Numbered from the stretch's first letter, positions 1 to 13,331 are shown. The stretch is 64,000 bases of DNA from Sandaracinaceae bacterium (GCA_020633055.1 JACKEJ010000010.1:372001-436000), one strand, 5' to 3'. Notes: generated from the sequence alone by a model not told the origin. Translations and numbers: made by a program.

Positions 1-282
1 GATCCGCCTCGCCTCGGCCTTTCCACGCGCGACGAACTCGGCCTTCTGCTCCGTTTCCCCAGGAACCCCAAGTGCGTCGCTGAGTTCCGCAATGAAGTCA
101 TCACCGGAAACCAGTGCAGCGACCTTCTGATCTCTCGAATCGTTGAAAGCACGAACACCTCCCGATATGAGCCATTGCGGGTCCGGTCTCACGGACCATC
201 GCCTCGCTTGGACGACATGCGGAACGAAGCGGAGACCGGGGTGCTTGAGCAAGGGTGGAACACGCTCGGTCAGCGGCGTCAC
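1..282 (-). CDS. Partial unknown protein at the 3' end of the restriction operon, cut by the left window edge
   Basis: I read an uninterrupted frame of 94 codons from a GTG at 282-280 to the first base of the window, with no stop before the edge. The GTG overlaps the TGA of the upstream metallopeptidase gene as GTGA, the classic layout of a translationally coupled operon gene. The N-terminus begins V/M-T-P-L-T-E-R. The later part (around residues 55-94) is rich in Ala, Glu, Asp and Lys and looks like amphipathic helix. No family is recognised. That it is a gene is inferred from the open frame, its position and the overlap; the C-terminus is missing. Confidence 0.55.
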   Translation of the reverse strand, partial: MTPLTERVPPLLKHPGLRFVPHVVQARRWSVRPDPQWLISGGVRAFNDSRDQKVAALVSGDDFIAELSDALGVPGETEQKAEFVARGKAEARRI

Positions 283-1007
283 CACACCATCCCGGCGCCC
301 GCCTTCCGCAACGCCTCCCGGCGCTCTTCGTAGTCGGGCATCACGCGGCCCAGCAGAGCCCAGAATGCGCGGCCGTGGTCGTCATGCGCCAGGTGAGTCA
401 GCTCGTGAGCCACGACGTAATCCACGAGCCTCCTGGGGGCCTGGATGATGCGCCAGTTGAGGCGGATGTTGCCGGCGGCGTCGCAGCTGCCCCAGCGCTT
501 CTGGGGCTCGCGGATGAGCACGGCTTTGGGCTCTACCCCGAGCTTGGTGGACCACTCGGCTACCCGCTCGGGGAGGCGCTCTGCGGCGTGGGCGCGGTAC
601 CAATCTTCGAGCAGGGCGCGCACGAGCGCGGGGCGGTCGTCGCTGGAGCTGCCCCGGGCGACAGTAGCTTCCAGGTAGCGGCCCGTGAGCTTGACGCCGG
701 GCTCGGTCCCCGCACGGACGCGCAGGCGGTACTGGCGGCCGAGGTAGAGGAAAGTCTCGCCGCTCACGAACTCGCGCGGGGTGGGCTTGGGCGGCACGTC
801 GGCGACGCGGCGTTGGCGCTCGACGATCCACGCGGCCTTCTTGCGGACCAGGCTGGCGATGCGCTCGTCGGCGACGGCGGGCGGGGCCACGACCTCTACG
901 CTGCCGTCCGGCTCGACGCGGATGGCGAGGGTCTTCTTGCGGGCGCTGCGAGCCACGCTGTACGCGATGCGGGTGCGGCCCCACTGGAGCTCGGCGTGGG
1001 CGGTCAC
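279..1007 (-). CDS. YgjP-like (DUF45/WLM-type) zinc metallopeptidase attached to the type I RM operon
   Basis: 242 residues from a GTG that lies 2 bases after the hsdR stop. The C-terminal half has the YgjP/SprT-like signature: RWGSC at about 171-175, the zinc site HELTH at 201-205, and a third ligand in HGRAFW (His211). The N-terminal half (about 10-110) is the beta-rich region that precedes this domain in the family. Proteins of this family often sit directly next to hsdR in type I restriction loci; their role there is not settled, so a proteolytic or regulatory function is inference. The stop overlaps the next gene's GTG. Family assignment is firm; the substrate is unknown. Confidence 0.88.
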   Translation of the reverse strand: MTAHAELQWGRTRIAYSVARSARKKTLAIRVEPDGSVEVVAPPAVADERIASLVRKKAAWIVERQRRVADVPPKPTPREFVSGETFLYLGRQYRLRVRAGTEPGVKLTGRYLEATVARGSSSDDRPALVRALLEDWYRAHAAERLPERVAEWSTKLGVEPKAVLIREPQKRWGSCDAAGNIRLNWRIIQAPRRLVDYVVAHELTHLAHDDHGRAFWALLGRVMPDYEERREALRKAGAGMVW

Positions 1008-1009
1008 GG

Positions 1010-4058
<3,049 letters not shown>

Positions 4059-4066
<8 letters not shown>

Positions 4067-5162
4067 CGTCCAGCGGCTCGTCGTGCTCAATGCTGGACGC
4101 CACCACGAATGGTGCCTTGCCTAGGCGAGGGCTGAGCCGCTTGCCGACGACTCGCGCAACGACGCCCACGCGCTGCACGTCCTCCAGCAGCTCTGGCGAC
4201 GCGTAGCAGACCACACTGGGCTTGTGGCCGAGCTTGATGAACCCGCGGTCAAGATCGATGGCGCGGATCTCGTCGCGGTGTTCGAAGGGCTCTTCGTCCG
4301 CCCGCTCCGCCACGACGCTCATCATGCGGCGTTCCTGCGTGGGGCGAAGCGTCACGGGCTTTGCGCGTCCCATGGCCAATCCGCCAACTTCGACGCTGGC
4401 AATCCCACGGCTCGGAAGAAGCCGCAGCGTCTGGAGCGCCGCGTGGGTGCGCACCTCCATGTCATCGAGCGCGAGGCCGTCCATGCCGTCCGTGGTGTCA
4501 GCCCACTCCGCGATCGTCGCCACGTGACCGAGTCCGTGACGGACATGCTCGTTCGCGTCGTAGTCGACCTGTCCCCCCGGGGCGGCAAGACGGAAGAGAA
4601 CGGTTGCAGGCGAGCCGTTGGCCGCTCGGACGCGGGCATCCTCCAACGTGAAGTCAGTTGCGTTCTCGATGGGCTTGGACGGCTTGCGGCCGGCCTTGTC
4701 TGGCGGAGCCGACAACGAACGCACGGCCCTGCGAAACGACTCGTAGTAGGCCGTGCATGCGGTCATCGCAGGCGGCTGACCCTTCGCGAACGAGAAGCGC
4801 AAAGCCAGCTCGCTGTGTTCGAACGGGTTCTCCTCCAAGATGGTCCCGAGCATTCCATCGTGGAACCCTTGGAGGATGCCGACAAACCCCTGCTCATCCA
4901 ACTTGCCTGCCCGCATGCGTTCGTACAGCGGCGCCGACGGCGTCCCGGGAAAGCGGGAGGCGATGAACGCCGCATAGGCATCAAGCACTCGCCGTGGGTT
5001 CTCCGCGTCAAGCGACGGGCGCATGACAAGGCAACGCAGCTCGACCAGCAGCAGCACCTGAAGCTCGACCGCCTCGTGCGACCCCCACATGCGTGGCGCC
5101 GCCAACATGTCGCGGAGCCGTGCGTCGATCCATTCGATGCTCACGTCGCGGAGGCTATGCAT
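4059..5162 (-). CDS. Unknown protein encoded between hsdS and hsdR; partner of the papain-like protein
   Basis: 367 residues; no recognised family. No signal peptide or membrane segment, so cytoplasmic. The N-terminal ~120 residues look helical and Leu-rich (VELQVLLLVELRCLVM near 32-47). The C-terminal ~100 residues look beta-rich, ending in a small domain with AIDLDRGFIKLG and VVCYASPELLEDVQRVGVVARVVG, a layout also seen in proteins that pair with small toxins; that likeness is impressionistic. Its ATG overlaps the stop of the papain-like gene, and its own stop overlaps the hsdR start, each by 8 nt. Coupling to a small putative thiol-hydrolase gene suggests an immunity, antitoxin or partner role, which is inference. 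Confidence 0.8.
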
Positions 5163-5559
5163 CTTGGTTCTGAATATTGGGGTCCACGGTGAAGACGTCC
5201 ACCTTCTCGATGATCAGCTGGTCGGGGTACTCCCAGTGAGTCTCGATGTAGTCCGTCGTCAAGCATCCGGCCGCGTTGGTGAGAGCGTCCACTGCATGCG
5301 CGCGTGTCGCAACGAGCGTGTGCGAGAACCAACGCGGCGCCGCAGGCGACTTCGGCACGATGAACCGGGCTGGCCTTCTGGGACGAACCTGGAGCCCGTG
5401 CGTCTTGGGGTCACGGGGCTCGGCAATTGCGTGGACTCTCCGAGCCAGCGCCGCGCACTGCCCGCTGCCAATCGGATGGGCCGCGATGGCGGCCTCGATG
5501 CCCTGCTTCTCCTGTGCGTCCCAGTCGAGCGACATGGGCGAAACGTACTCTTTCTTCAT
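5155..5559 (-). CDS. Small papain/transglutaminase-like protein (possible toxin or effector) in the RM operon
   Basis: 134 residues. The order of residues fits a minimal papain-like fold: a Cys at the start of a helix in GQCAALARRV (Cys35), a His on a later strand in WFSHTLV (His80), and an Asp soon after in HAVDALT (Asp91). That Cys-His-Asp spacing, with the strand-type VDALT after the His, is typical of small papain-fold toxins and deamidases. No signal peptide. The stop overlaps the ATG of the 367-residue partner by 8 nt, and 136 bases containing an inverted repeat separate it from the nuclease-like gene upstream. Alternatively the Cys-His-Asp order is coincidental and this is an uncharacterised small protein; the fold call is moderate. 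Confidence 0.7.
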   Translation of the reverse strand: MKKEYVSPMSLDWDAQEKQGIEAAIAAHPIGSGQCAALARRVHAIAEPRDPKTHGLQVRPRRPARFIVPKSPAAPRWFSHTLVATRAHAVDALTNAAGCLTTDYIETHWEYPDQLIIEKVDVFTVDPNIQNQDA

Positions 5560-5625
5560 GCAAGAAGCGACATTTCAGAACGTCCGGCGAACCTGGTCTT
5601 GACGCCTCCAAGGGCTCGCGGAAGA

Positions 5626-5670
5626 CTCCGAGGCGGACTGGGAATGCACGGTCGGCACGACGCCTCGGAG
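5626..5670. repeat. Inverted repeat (hairpin) inside the RM operon
   Basis: CTCCGAGGCG (5626-5635) is exactly complementary to CGCCTCGGAG (5661-5670), with a 25-base loop. It is the main structure in the 136-base gap between the nuclease-like gene and the papain-like gene, the only sizeable gap in the operon. On the transcribed (minus) strand the stem is followed by TCTTCC, a weak U-tract. It could be an attenuator or partial terminator lowering expression of the downstream genes, or an operator; the sequence alone does not decide. Confidence 0.5.
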
Positions 5671-5695
5671 GACTCTGGGGCGTTGCGTTTTCAGC

Positions 5696-6337
5696 TCATG
5701 TGCTTGGGGCGCATCCGAAGACGCCCGTCGCGATCGCCAGGCCGGCGTCCGACGTGACGCGAAACACGACGGTCTCCTCGGTCGCGGGGTGGCACTCCAC
5801 TCGTCCGCTCGTTGGAAAGACAGTCCGAGGGCCGCGCGCCGTGTCGATCCAGATGTACAGGTCGATGAACCAGCGATCCTCGCGGATGCGCCCCTCCGCG
5901 ATGCGCTCCGAAGCTGTGTTGATCACGTACCCAGAGGTCTCCGAGCCGTAGATCTGATGACCCGTGACCGCCTCCTCGAGATCCAGCACGTCCGCCATGG
6001 TCTCCTCGTTGACGAACACGAGGACCTTCGGCTCCGCGTAGCGCCGGAGCTGCTTCGCGGCCTTGTGGATGTGGCTCGCGACCCGCGCCAGTGCGTTGTC
6101 CTTCCGGGTGCCGGACCACGAGTGCGCGTTCGGCCTCTCCACCGTCCAGCCCGAGGCCTCCGAAACGACCGAGGCCTTGAGCGTCTTCACCTCCAGCACC
6201 GCGACGCGAGCACCCCGCGAGAGAAGCTCGTAGTCCGGCGTCATCTCGGTCGACTCCGGAATCCGTCTCAGCGCTGCGCCGAAGCGGTCCCGCAGGAGTG
6301 TGCGTACGAGGTGTTCCTGGGATGACTCGGCTGCCAT
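5696..6337 (-). CDS. PD-(D/E)XK-like nuclease-fold protein in the type I RM operon
   Basis: 213 residues, cytoplasmic. The N-terminal third carries a plausible PD-(D/E)XK core: PDYEL (Asp35) on one strand and VAVLEVKTL (Glu49, Lys51) on the next, preceded by a helix, as in archaeal Holliday-junction and Mrr-like nucleases. The rest is mixed alpha/beta, including KVLVFVNEETMADVL near 103-117. The ATG follows the hsdS stop by 9 bases, so it belongs to the operon. An accessory nuclease is the simplest reading; a non-catalytic DNA-binding protein using the same fold is possible. No specific family name is offered. Confidence 0.75.
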   Translation of the reverse strand: MAAESSQEHLVRTLLRDRFGAALRRIPESTEMTPDYELLSRGARVAVLEVKTLKASVVSEASGWTVERPNAHSWSGTRKDNALARVASHIHKAAKQLRRYAEPKVLVFVNEETMADVLDLEEAVTGHQIYGSETSGYVINTASERIAEGRIREDRWFIDLYIWIDTARGPRTVFPTSGRVECHPATEETVVFRVTSDAGLAIATGVFGCAPST

Positions 6338-6346
6338 GGTGTGGAA

Positions 6347-7538
6347 CTACGCGGGCTGAGCAGGCTGTTCAGATGGATCCGGGGCGACGCGGAGATCTCC
6401 GGAGAGGAGGGCCGACGACAGCTCGGCTTTCGTCCGTACCAGCGAAGCAAGCTCTGCTTCGTGCGCCAGTTGCGCCTCGTCGACGCTGGTCAACGCGTCG
6501 CCAATGAGACCCTGTTCCTCAAGCGGAGGCAGCGGAACGCGAATGGACCGGACATCGCTCCCGTTGATCTTGTAGGTCCCGTTGGTCGTCTTCGCTCGGT
6601 CCATGATTTGGGTGTGCACGACGTCGCTGTTCCACGTCTCAACGAAGAATGTCCTCAGGAGACACGGATGGAGTCGCACGCGCATCAAGATGTCAGGATA
6701 GATGCACCCGGCCGGCGGATGGAGCACGACTCCACACTTGCCGACCAAGTCTGGGTTTCCGTTCCCACGCACGATGAGGAGGTCACCGTCGTAGAGTACG
6801 AAGCGACTAACCGCTGCAGGGCTCACGTCTGCGTACTTGAGGTTGTTGGCGATGTCGACGCGGCCGTTTCGAACCGCGGCTATCGAAAACGTTGGCACAC
6901 CCGGCGGAGTGGACCTCGCGAGTGGAGATCGCCCGTTGACCGGTCCCTCCGCAACTTCCTCGAGGCGGCGCACCTCCCAACCCTCCGGGATCTCCCCGAT
7001 CTCGGTCTGCTTGAAGTGCGTGTGGCGGCCGGGCATCCCGCGGGTCAGCAGCTCCTGCATCATCGCCTTCTTTACGACCTGGAGCTGCGCGATGACGGCC
7101 TCGGTCTTCTCGATGATCTCGTCGACCGAGGAGAGGATGGCGGCGATCTTGCGCTGCTCGGGGAGGGGGGGGAGCGAAACCGCCAGAAGGTACGCGTCGT
7201 TGCGATTCAAACCCGGGACCCCTGTGGCCGAGTTGAGCGACCGAAGGTCAATCGTTCGAAGAAGCTGGTAGAGCCAAACGAGGTCGACCCCGGCGGCTGC
7301 GCTCACATAGTAGGTGGTGTCGATTGGCCAGAAGTCGTCTGAGGCCCAGACGACCTCCCCAATGCTCCCCTTGCGTCCGACCACGATTCCAGGGCCCGCG
7401 ACGAGAGCCTCGCAATGCCGACCTACAGCACCGTTTGAGCCGTACACGGGAACGGGTCCGGGTCGACGTACCGACGCCGAAAGGCTCTTGCCGTACTCCA
7501 GGCTGCAAACATCCCCGAGGGACGCGGCTATCCACCCC

Positions 7539-7558
<20 letters not shown>
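6347..7558 (-). CDS. hsdS: Type I restriction-modification specificity subunit S
   Basis: 403 residues. HsdS recognises the bipartite DNA target and directs methylation or restriction. Two target-recognition domains are visible (about 5-130 and 195-330). Each is followed by a conserved helical spacer starting with a P-P-L-x-E-Q motif (LPPLPEQRKIAAIL and VPLPPLEEQGLIGDAL); the second TRD opens with IGEIPEGWEVRRLEEVA. The start overlaps the hsdM 3' end by 20 bases. Base composition is noticeably less GC-rich than the rest of the window, as is common for fast-evolving hsdS genes that move horizontally. The stop is 9 bases before the PD-(D/E)XK gene. Confidence 0.95.
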
Positions 7559-9479
<1,921 letters not shown>

Positions 9480-9863
9480 GGGCGTGGGGGACGCTAGCGC
9501 ACGGCACGGACCCGTGGTGCCGAAAGCGACAACTCGCCTGTCGCCTGTGGGCTCCGCGTATCTGAAGAAGAAATGCGGCCACTCGGGTACTGTCGTAGCC
9601 CGCGGGCACGTCCCGCCCGAGATCGACTCTGAACGCGATGGGCTGCGCAACTGCCATCCGCAGCACACGCACGGCAAGCTCCCTCCTGCGCCCGTCACAC
9701 CCACCAGCACCGCGCTCCCCGCCCCCAAGCAACCAGCGCCGACTCGGCCAACTGCAACGCCGCCTCGTGCGCCCCATCATCCACGCGACGCCAGCGCTTT
9801 GCGGTCGCGGGCGAGTGGGCCCGCCATGGGCCGCGCAGTGCCCCACGTCGTCCACCGCGCACC
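9480..9863. other. Gene-free stretch upstream of hsdM
   Basis: 384 bases between the hsdM start and the 3' end of the coiled-coil protein gene, which is also on the minus strand. Open frames here are Pro/Arg/Ala-rich, with no start context and no family likeness, so I call no gene. It should hold the RM operon promoter and the terminator of the upstream gene. I cannot place a convincing -35/-10 pair. Confidence 0.5.
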
Positions 9864-10625
9864 TTAGGGCTGGTCAGCGGGTGCCGCAGCTCGAGCGGCT
9901 GCGGCTTGGGCAGCCTCAGCTTGAGCGCGTATTGCCCGCGCTTCCTGGACGGCGCGCTCCGCCTCGGCGGCGAGTCTGGCCATTTCTTCCTCCCGGGCTA
10001 GGCGTTCGCGGGCATTCTGGGCGGATTGAGCGGCCGCTGCTTGAGCAGCCTCAGCTTGAGCGCGTACCGCCCGCGCTTCCTGGGAGGCGCGCTGCGCCTC
10101 GGCGGCGAGCCTGGCCATCTCTCCCTCCCGGGCTAGACGCTCGCGGCCGGCCCATTCGTCGTCGGCGTGGTCGCCTTCCTCGCCACTCGTCGGAGGCTGA
10201 CCAAGTGGCTGCGGGGCCTCCAGCGTCGTCGCTCCCGCCATGCGAACGAAGACACGAACCTCCCGTTCGCCCTCTGCCTGAATGTGCAGCGCGTCATCCC
10301 GGATCCACATATCGAACGTCGTGGCCGTAGTGGAGGCCAAGGTTGTGGTCTCGACTCGGACACGCTGGTCGGAGAGTCGCTCCCAGTGCCCCGCACCAGG
10401 CAGTCCAAGAAGCTGCGCGGTGTAACTGCCATCTTCGGAGAAGCACTGCACCGCTGCATGAGGGGCGACCTGTGACTCCCAGCAACCGATGACGGGGTCT
10501 TGGAATGGTGCACCTAGGCTTGAGACGACCTGTGCGAACTCTGTCGGAAAGGTTACCGCAGCCCCAACGCCGCCCAGGACGGCGATGAAAACCACGAGCA
10601 TGCTGACAATCACGGACCGCTTCAT
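9864..10625 (-). CDS. Membrane-anchored protein with a duplicated Ala/Glu/Arg coiled coil
   Basis: 253 residues with a good ribosome-binding site (GGAGGG just before ATG 10625). Residues 4-25 are a single hydrophobic segment after KR, acting as an uncleaved anchor or signal. Residues 35-135 form a small beta-rich domain that may fold around two Cys (Cys48 and Cys61); its sequence (IGCWE...F.EDGSY...G..G.WE) resembles lipocalin-like or META-type stress domains. Residues 160-250 are two copies of a 45-residue coiled-coil unit starting RERLARE. A periplasmic or envelope role is inferred. Function unknown. Confidence 0.75.
   Translation of the reverse strand: MKRSVIVSMLVVFIAVLGGVGAAVTFPTEFAQVVSSLGAPFQDPVIGCWESQVAPHAAVQCFSEDGSYTAQLLGLPGAGHWERLSDQRVRVETTTLASTTATTFDMWIRDDALHIQAEGEREVRVFVRMAGATTLEAPQPLGQPPTSGEEGDHADDEWAGRERLAREGEMARLAAEAQRASQEARAVRAQAEAAQAAAAQSAQNARERLAREEEMARLAAEAERAVQEARAIRAQAEAAQAAAARAAAPADQP
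9876..10145 (-). repeat. Two in-frame 135-bp tandem repeats encoding coiled coil
   Basis: Protein residues 161-205 (10145-10011) and 206-250 (10010-9876) align without gaps over most of their length, each starting RERLARE(G/E)EMARLAAEA and ending in an Ala/Gln stretch. The DNA copies are also close (for example the repeated cctcagcttgagcgcgta), so the duplication is fairly recent. Confidence 0.85.
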
Positions 10626-10976
10626 CGCAGACCCTCCTCAGATGCCCACTGTTGGTGTTGTCGAGGTCGAGCCGGGCGAGTTCGACCTCGAAGGTACTGC
10701 CGACTGGGCAGGTGAGTCGTTTGTCGGGAGCCACGTCGCCGCGCTCCCAGGAGTGTACTCACACACGCCGCCGGCGGTCACGCTTCGGTTCAGCGAACGC
10801 CCCTCCAATGACCTTGCCCCTTGAGCCCGATCGTATCGGGACGAACGCAGATCGAGCGACGATGACGCGCGCCGGCACCGCCTCGTGTGCCTCCCGGGCC
10901 GCGAGCTTCACGCCATGTTCAGCCGGAGGTCGAACGCGGCATCGGCCTCTGGCACCGCAGATGTACCCTCCCGGCC
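10626..10976. other. Divergent intergenic region
   Basis: 351 bases between the coiled-coil gene (minus) and the small Cys-anchored protein gene (plus), so it should carry promoters for both. A 61-codon plus-strand frame (10639-10824, starting MPTVGVVEVEPGEF) is open and has acceptable codon use. It has no ribosome-binding site and lies over the coiled-coil gene's upstream region, so I do not call it. No clear operator or promoter is seen. Confidence 0.4.
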
Positions 10977-11255
10977 ATGACCAAGCATCAAGTCCTTCTC
11001 ACGGCCGGACTGGCCTTCTTCTTGGGTTGCGCGAGCGCGCCTTTCGTCGAGGCACTCGTCGTTCCGCGGCTGAGCGCCCAACAGATCGCCGCTGGCGTTC
11101 AGCGCTGGGAGCATCAATGCGTCCTGCCGGCAGAAACGCGCTCGCAGGCAGCGTACGTGGAAGAGGTAAACGAAATTGGGCGCCGCATGGGCGCAGAGGG
11201 GCGGGAGTTGGCTACGTCTCCTGGGATGCTGTGCTTCAAGCGCCCGCTTCACTGA
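10977..11255 (+). CDS. Small exported Cys-anchored protein, copy 1 of a paralogous pair
   Basis: 92 residues. A short hydrophobic N-terminus (after MTKHQ) ends in FFLGC, a lipobox-like site, so it is probably a lipoprotein. The mature part reads QRWEHQC ... VEEVNEIGRRMGAEGRE ... MLCFKRPLH. This order (W-E, Cys, a helix ending in a (N/G)xxGxEG(W/R)E turn, then CF+R at the C-terminus) is shared with the protein at 12487-12774 and recalls small DUF4177-like proteins. The two copies flank a nuclease-like gene on the same strand. Function unknown. Confidence 0.72.
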   Translation: MTKHQVLLTAGLAFFLGCASAPFVEALVVPRLSAQQIAAGVQRWEHQCVLPAETRSQAAYVEEVNEIGRRMGAEGRELATSPGMLCFKRPLH

Positions 11256-11306
11256 TGTAGCGCCTACGTTCTTCGTCCTACCCGGATGGGGAGGAAGCAG
11301 GTCTCG

Positions 11307-12410
11307 ATGCCGAAGAAGCGAGAGCCGGTTCGCCGAATCTTCACGGTCGACGATCGGACCTATGAACTATCAATCGAGTCGCCAACGTGGCGGAACCGCG
11401 CGCTCGTCGGCGCGATGGACCACGAGCGCGGGTACAATGGCCGCGCGGTCGATGCGTTAGAGCGGCACTTCGGGGACGCCTGGCTGCAACAGCAGTGTGA
11501 TGCGGCCCACCCGGTGGCCGCGATGATGGCCTTGGAGCACGAACTCTACGTACCGGCGCTGTTGGACGTCGCCGATCTGCTGATCTGCGCAGAAGACCAA
11601 GCGTTCGACCTGCGCGAGATGGACAACCGCCTGCGCTCGGTGGAGGAGTACGAGAGCGCGGAGACGGAGTTGCGGGTCGCTCGCCTCTTGCACTCGTGGA
11701 AGCAGCGCGTGCGGCCCGTGCCACGCTCTCAGGACCGTGGCCACGACCTCGACTGCATCGACGCGGACGTAGCGGTGGAGGTCAAGCGCCTGGAATCCGC
11801 AGAGCGCTCCGACTTCGAGACCGCCCTGACGAACCTTGTCATGGACCCCATCCTCGACCACCTCGGGTTCGATGTGGGGTTCTGGTGGGCTGGAGCACGG
11901 GTCGAGGAAGCGTGGCGCGAGAAAGTGTCGCGTGTGGCTCTGATGAACGCGATCGCGGCCGACGTGGTGCCACCGCTGGCGAGGGCGCTACGTGACGGGG
12001 GGTCCGAGGTCGTTGTCGACGAGACGGTTGTGATCCGGATCCAGTCATCAGGCGACCCTGAGACGGGTGAGTACGGCGCGTTCGGGGACGATGTGCGTGC
12101 CGCCCAGCGCACCCGCAAGCGTTGGGAGAAGGCGCTCCGGCAGCTCCCGAACGACCGCACCGGGCTGGTGTTCCTTTGTGGCGACTACCACACCATCGCC
12201 GTCGAGGAGACGCGTCGCGCCGCGGTCGACTGGATGGAGCGCGGCGGACACGACACCGCACACATCGCCGCCACCGTGCTCCTTCTGGTGCGGAGCGGCG
12301 TTCATCAGACCGTCGAGGAGATCTGGCCCCTCCGAAACCCGTCCGCCGAGGAGTGTCACGCGTTGCGGAGCTGGGCTTGGCTGGACACCCCGATCGGCTG
12401 GCTGCGCTGA
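11307..12410 (+). CDS. Unknown protein with a PD-(D/E)XK-like central motif
   Basis: 367 residues from ATG 11307. I chose this over ATG 11286 because GGGGAGGAAG (11288-11297) sits 9 bases before it. No signal or membrane segment. The centre has ETELRVARLL (helix with Glu), then HDLDCIDADVAVEVKRLE, with Asp at about 147/149 and Glu158-x-Lys160: the D...ExK pattern of restriction-endonuclease-like folds. The C-terminal third is alpha/beta with GLVFLCGDYHTIAVEE. It sits between two small paralogous exported proteins. DNA cleavage is inference; the gene itself is well supported by codon use and its ribosome-binding site. Confidence 0.8.
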   Translation: MPKKREPVRRIFTVDDRTYELSIESPTWRNRALVGAMDHERGYNGRAVDALERHFGDAWLQQQCDAAHPVAAMMALEHELYVPALLDVADLLICAEDQAFDLREMDNRLRSVEEYESAETELRVARLLHSWKQRVRPVPRSQDRGHDLDCIDADVAVEVKRLESAERSDFETALTNLVMDPILDHLGFDVGFWWAGARVEEAWREKVSRVALMNAIAADVVPPLARALRDGGSEVVVDETVVIRIQSSGDPETGEYGAFGDDVRAAQRTRKRWEKALRQLPNDRTGLVFLCGDYHTIAVEETRRAAVDWMERGGHDTAHIAATVLLLVRSGVHQTVEEIWPLRNPSAEECHALRSWAWLDTPIGWLR

Positions 12411-12486
12411 ATCGCGCAGCCCGTTTGCCGTTGAGCTTCGCGCCGCGCGCCGATACGGTCCCCGCTTCCCTGCCTAGGAGGTCACG

Positions 12487-12774
12487 ATGAAGAAGCTGTT
12501 CGTCCCGGTCGTTTGTGCTCTGGTCGGTTGCGCTGCCGGGGTGGCCATGCCGGCTCTCACGGCGCAGTCGTATGGGGCGCCCGCCCCCGGTGCGCAGCGC
12601 TGGGAGGCCTATTGTGCGTTCGAGGAAACGCTACAGATCTCGCACATCGACCGCGCCGACGGACAGCGCGAGTACAACAACATGCTGCAGCGACTCGGCA
12701 GCCAGGGCTGGGAGTACGTTGGTCCGTTTACTGGGCAGTTCGCCACTCCGTGCTTCCGTCGGCACGCTCAATAG
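12487..12774 (+). CDS. Small exported Cys-anchored protein, copy 2 of a paralogous pair
   Basis: 95 residues with a perfect AGGAGGT (12476-12482) before the ATG. MKK, then a hydrophobic stretch ending in ALVGC, suggests a lipoprotein; an alternative signal cleavage after LTAQS is possible. The mature part (QRWEAYC ... YNNMLQRLGSQGWEYVGP ... PCFRRHAQ) matches the plan of the 10977-11255 protein: QRWE, Cys, LGxQGWE-type turn and a terminal CF+R. Divergence is considerable, so this is an old duplication or two acquisitions. Function unknown. Confidence 0.8.
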   Translation: MKKLFVPVVCALVGCAAGVAMPALTAQSYGAPAPGAQRWEAYCAFEETLQISHIDRADGQREYNNMLQRLGSQGWEYVGPFTGQFATPCFRRHAQ

Positions 12775-12914
12775 CTTGAAGTCAGGCGGGAGAGCCTGCG
12801 ACCGGCCACCCGCGCGCTCGCCGAACACGGCAACAGGGCGAACGTCGGGCGCTGGTCGTCCCCCGCTCCAAGACATCGAAGCACTCGAAGCACTGGGCAT
12901 TCCAACGAGCGTCG

Positions 12915-13331
12915 GTGTGCTCAAGTCTGTGGCGCGAATTGACTGCGACGCGTTCGCGACGCGGCCTGCACGCGCTATCGCTGGACCCGGCCGTGCACGA
13001 CTTCCTGACGCGCCTGTTGCGCTACACTTACCACACCGCCAACGGTGACATGGACGCGGTCCACCGCGTGCTCCACACCACCCTCACCCCCACCATGGAG
13101 AGCCACATGGGTACCCTCGCCGAACAACTCATCGCACGTGGCGTGCAGCAGGGCCGCGCCGAGGGGGAGCTGTCCGGGCAGCGCGAGATGCTGGCTCGAA
13201 TGCTCGCCCTCAAGTTCGGTGAGCTGTCACACGCAGCACGCGCACGCATCGAAGGGGCGTCACACGACGAGCTGGCCACGTACAGTCTGCGGGTCTTGAC
13301 GGCCGACACGATCGACGCGGTCTTCGGGTGA
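12915..13331 (+). pseudogene. C-terminal remnant of an Rpn-type (PD-(D/E)XK transposase family) protein
   Basis: About 115 residues look real (LDPAVHDFLTRLLRY onward). They match the C-terminal half of Rpn/'transposase family' nucleases: MGTLAEQLIARGVQQG and the Gly-Glu-rich QG/EG repeats, then LLALKFGELSHAARARI and a closing L.....VL.AD....VF. The N-terminal nuclease core is absent: upstream frames to 12780 show no D...ExK core in any phase. The start shown is the first available and is probably not genuine. I read it as a truncated, decaying recombination-promoting nuclease. The stop overlaps the next gene's GTG. Confidence 0.55.

Noticed and set aside
10639..10824. 61-codon plus-strand frame starting MPTVGVVEVEPGEF
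   Set aside because: No ribosome-binding site, position inside a divergent promoter region, and no family likeness. Kept only as a note in the intergenic entry.
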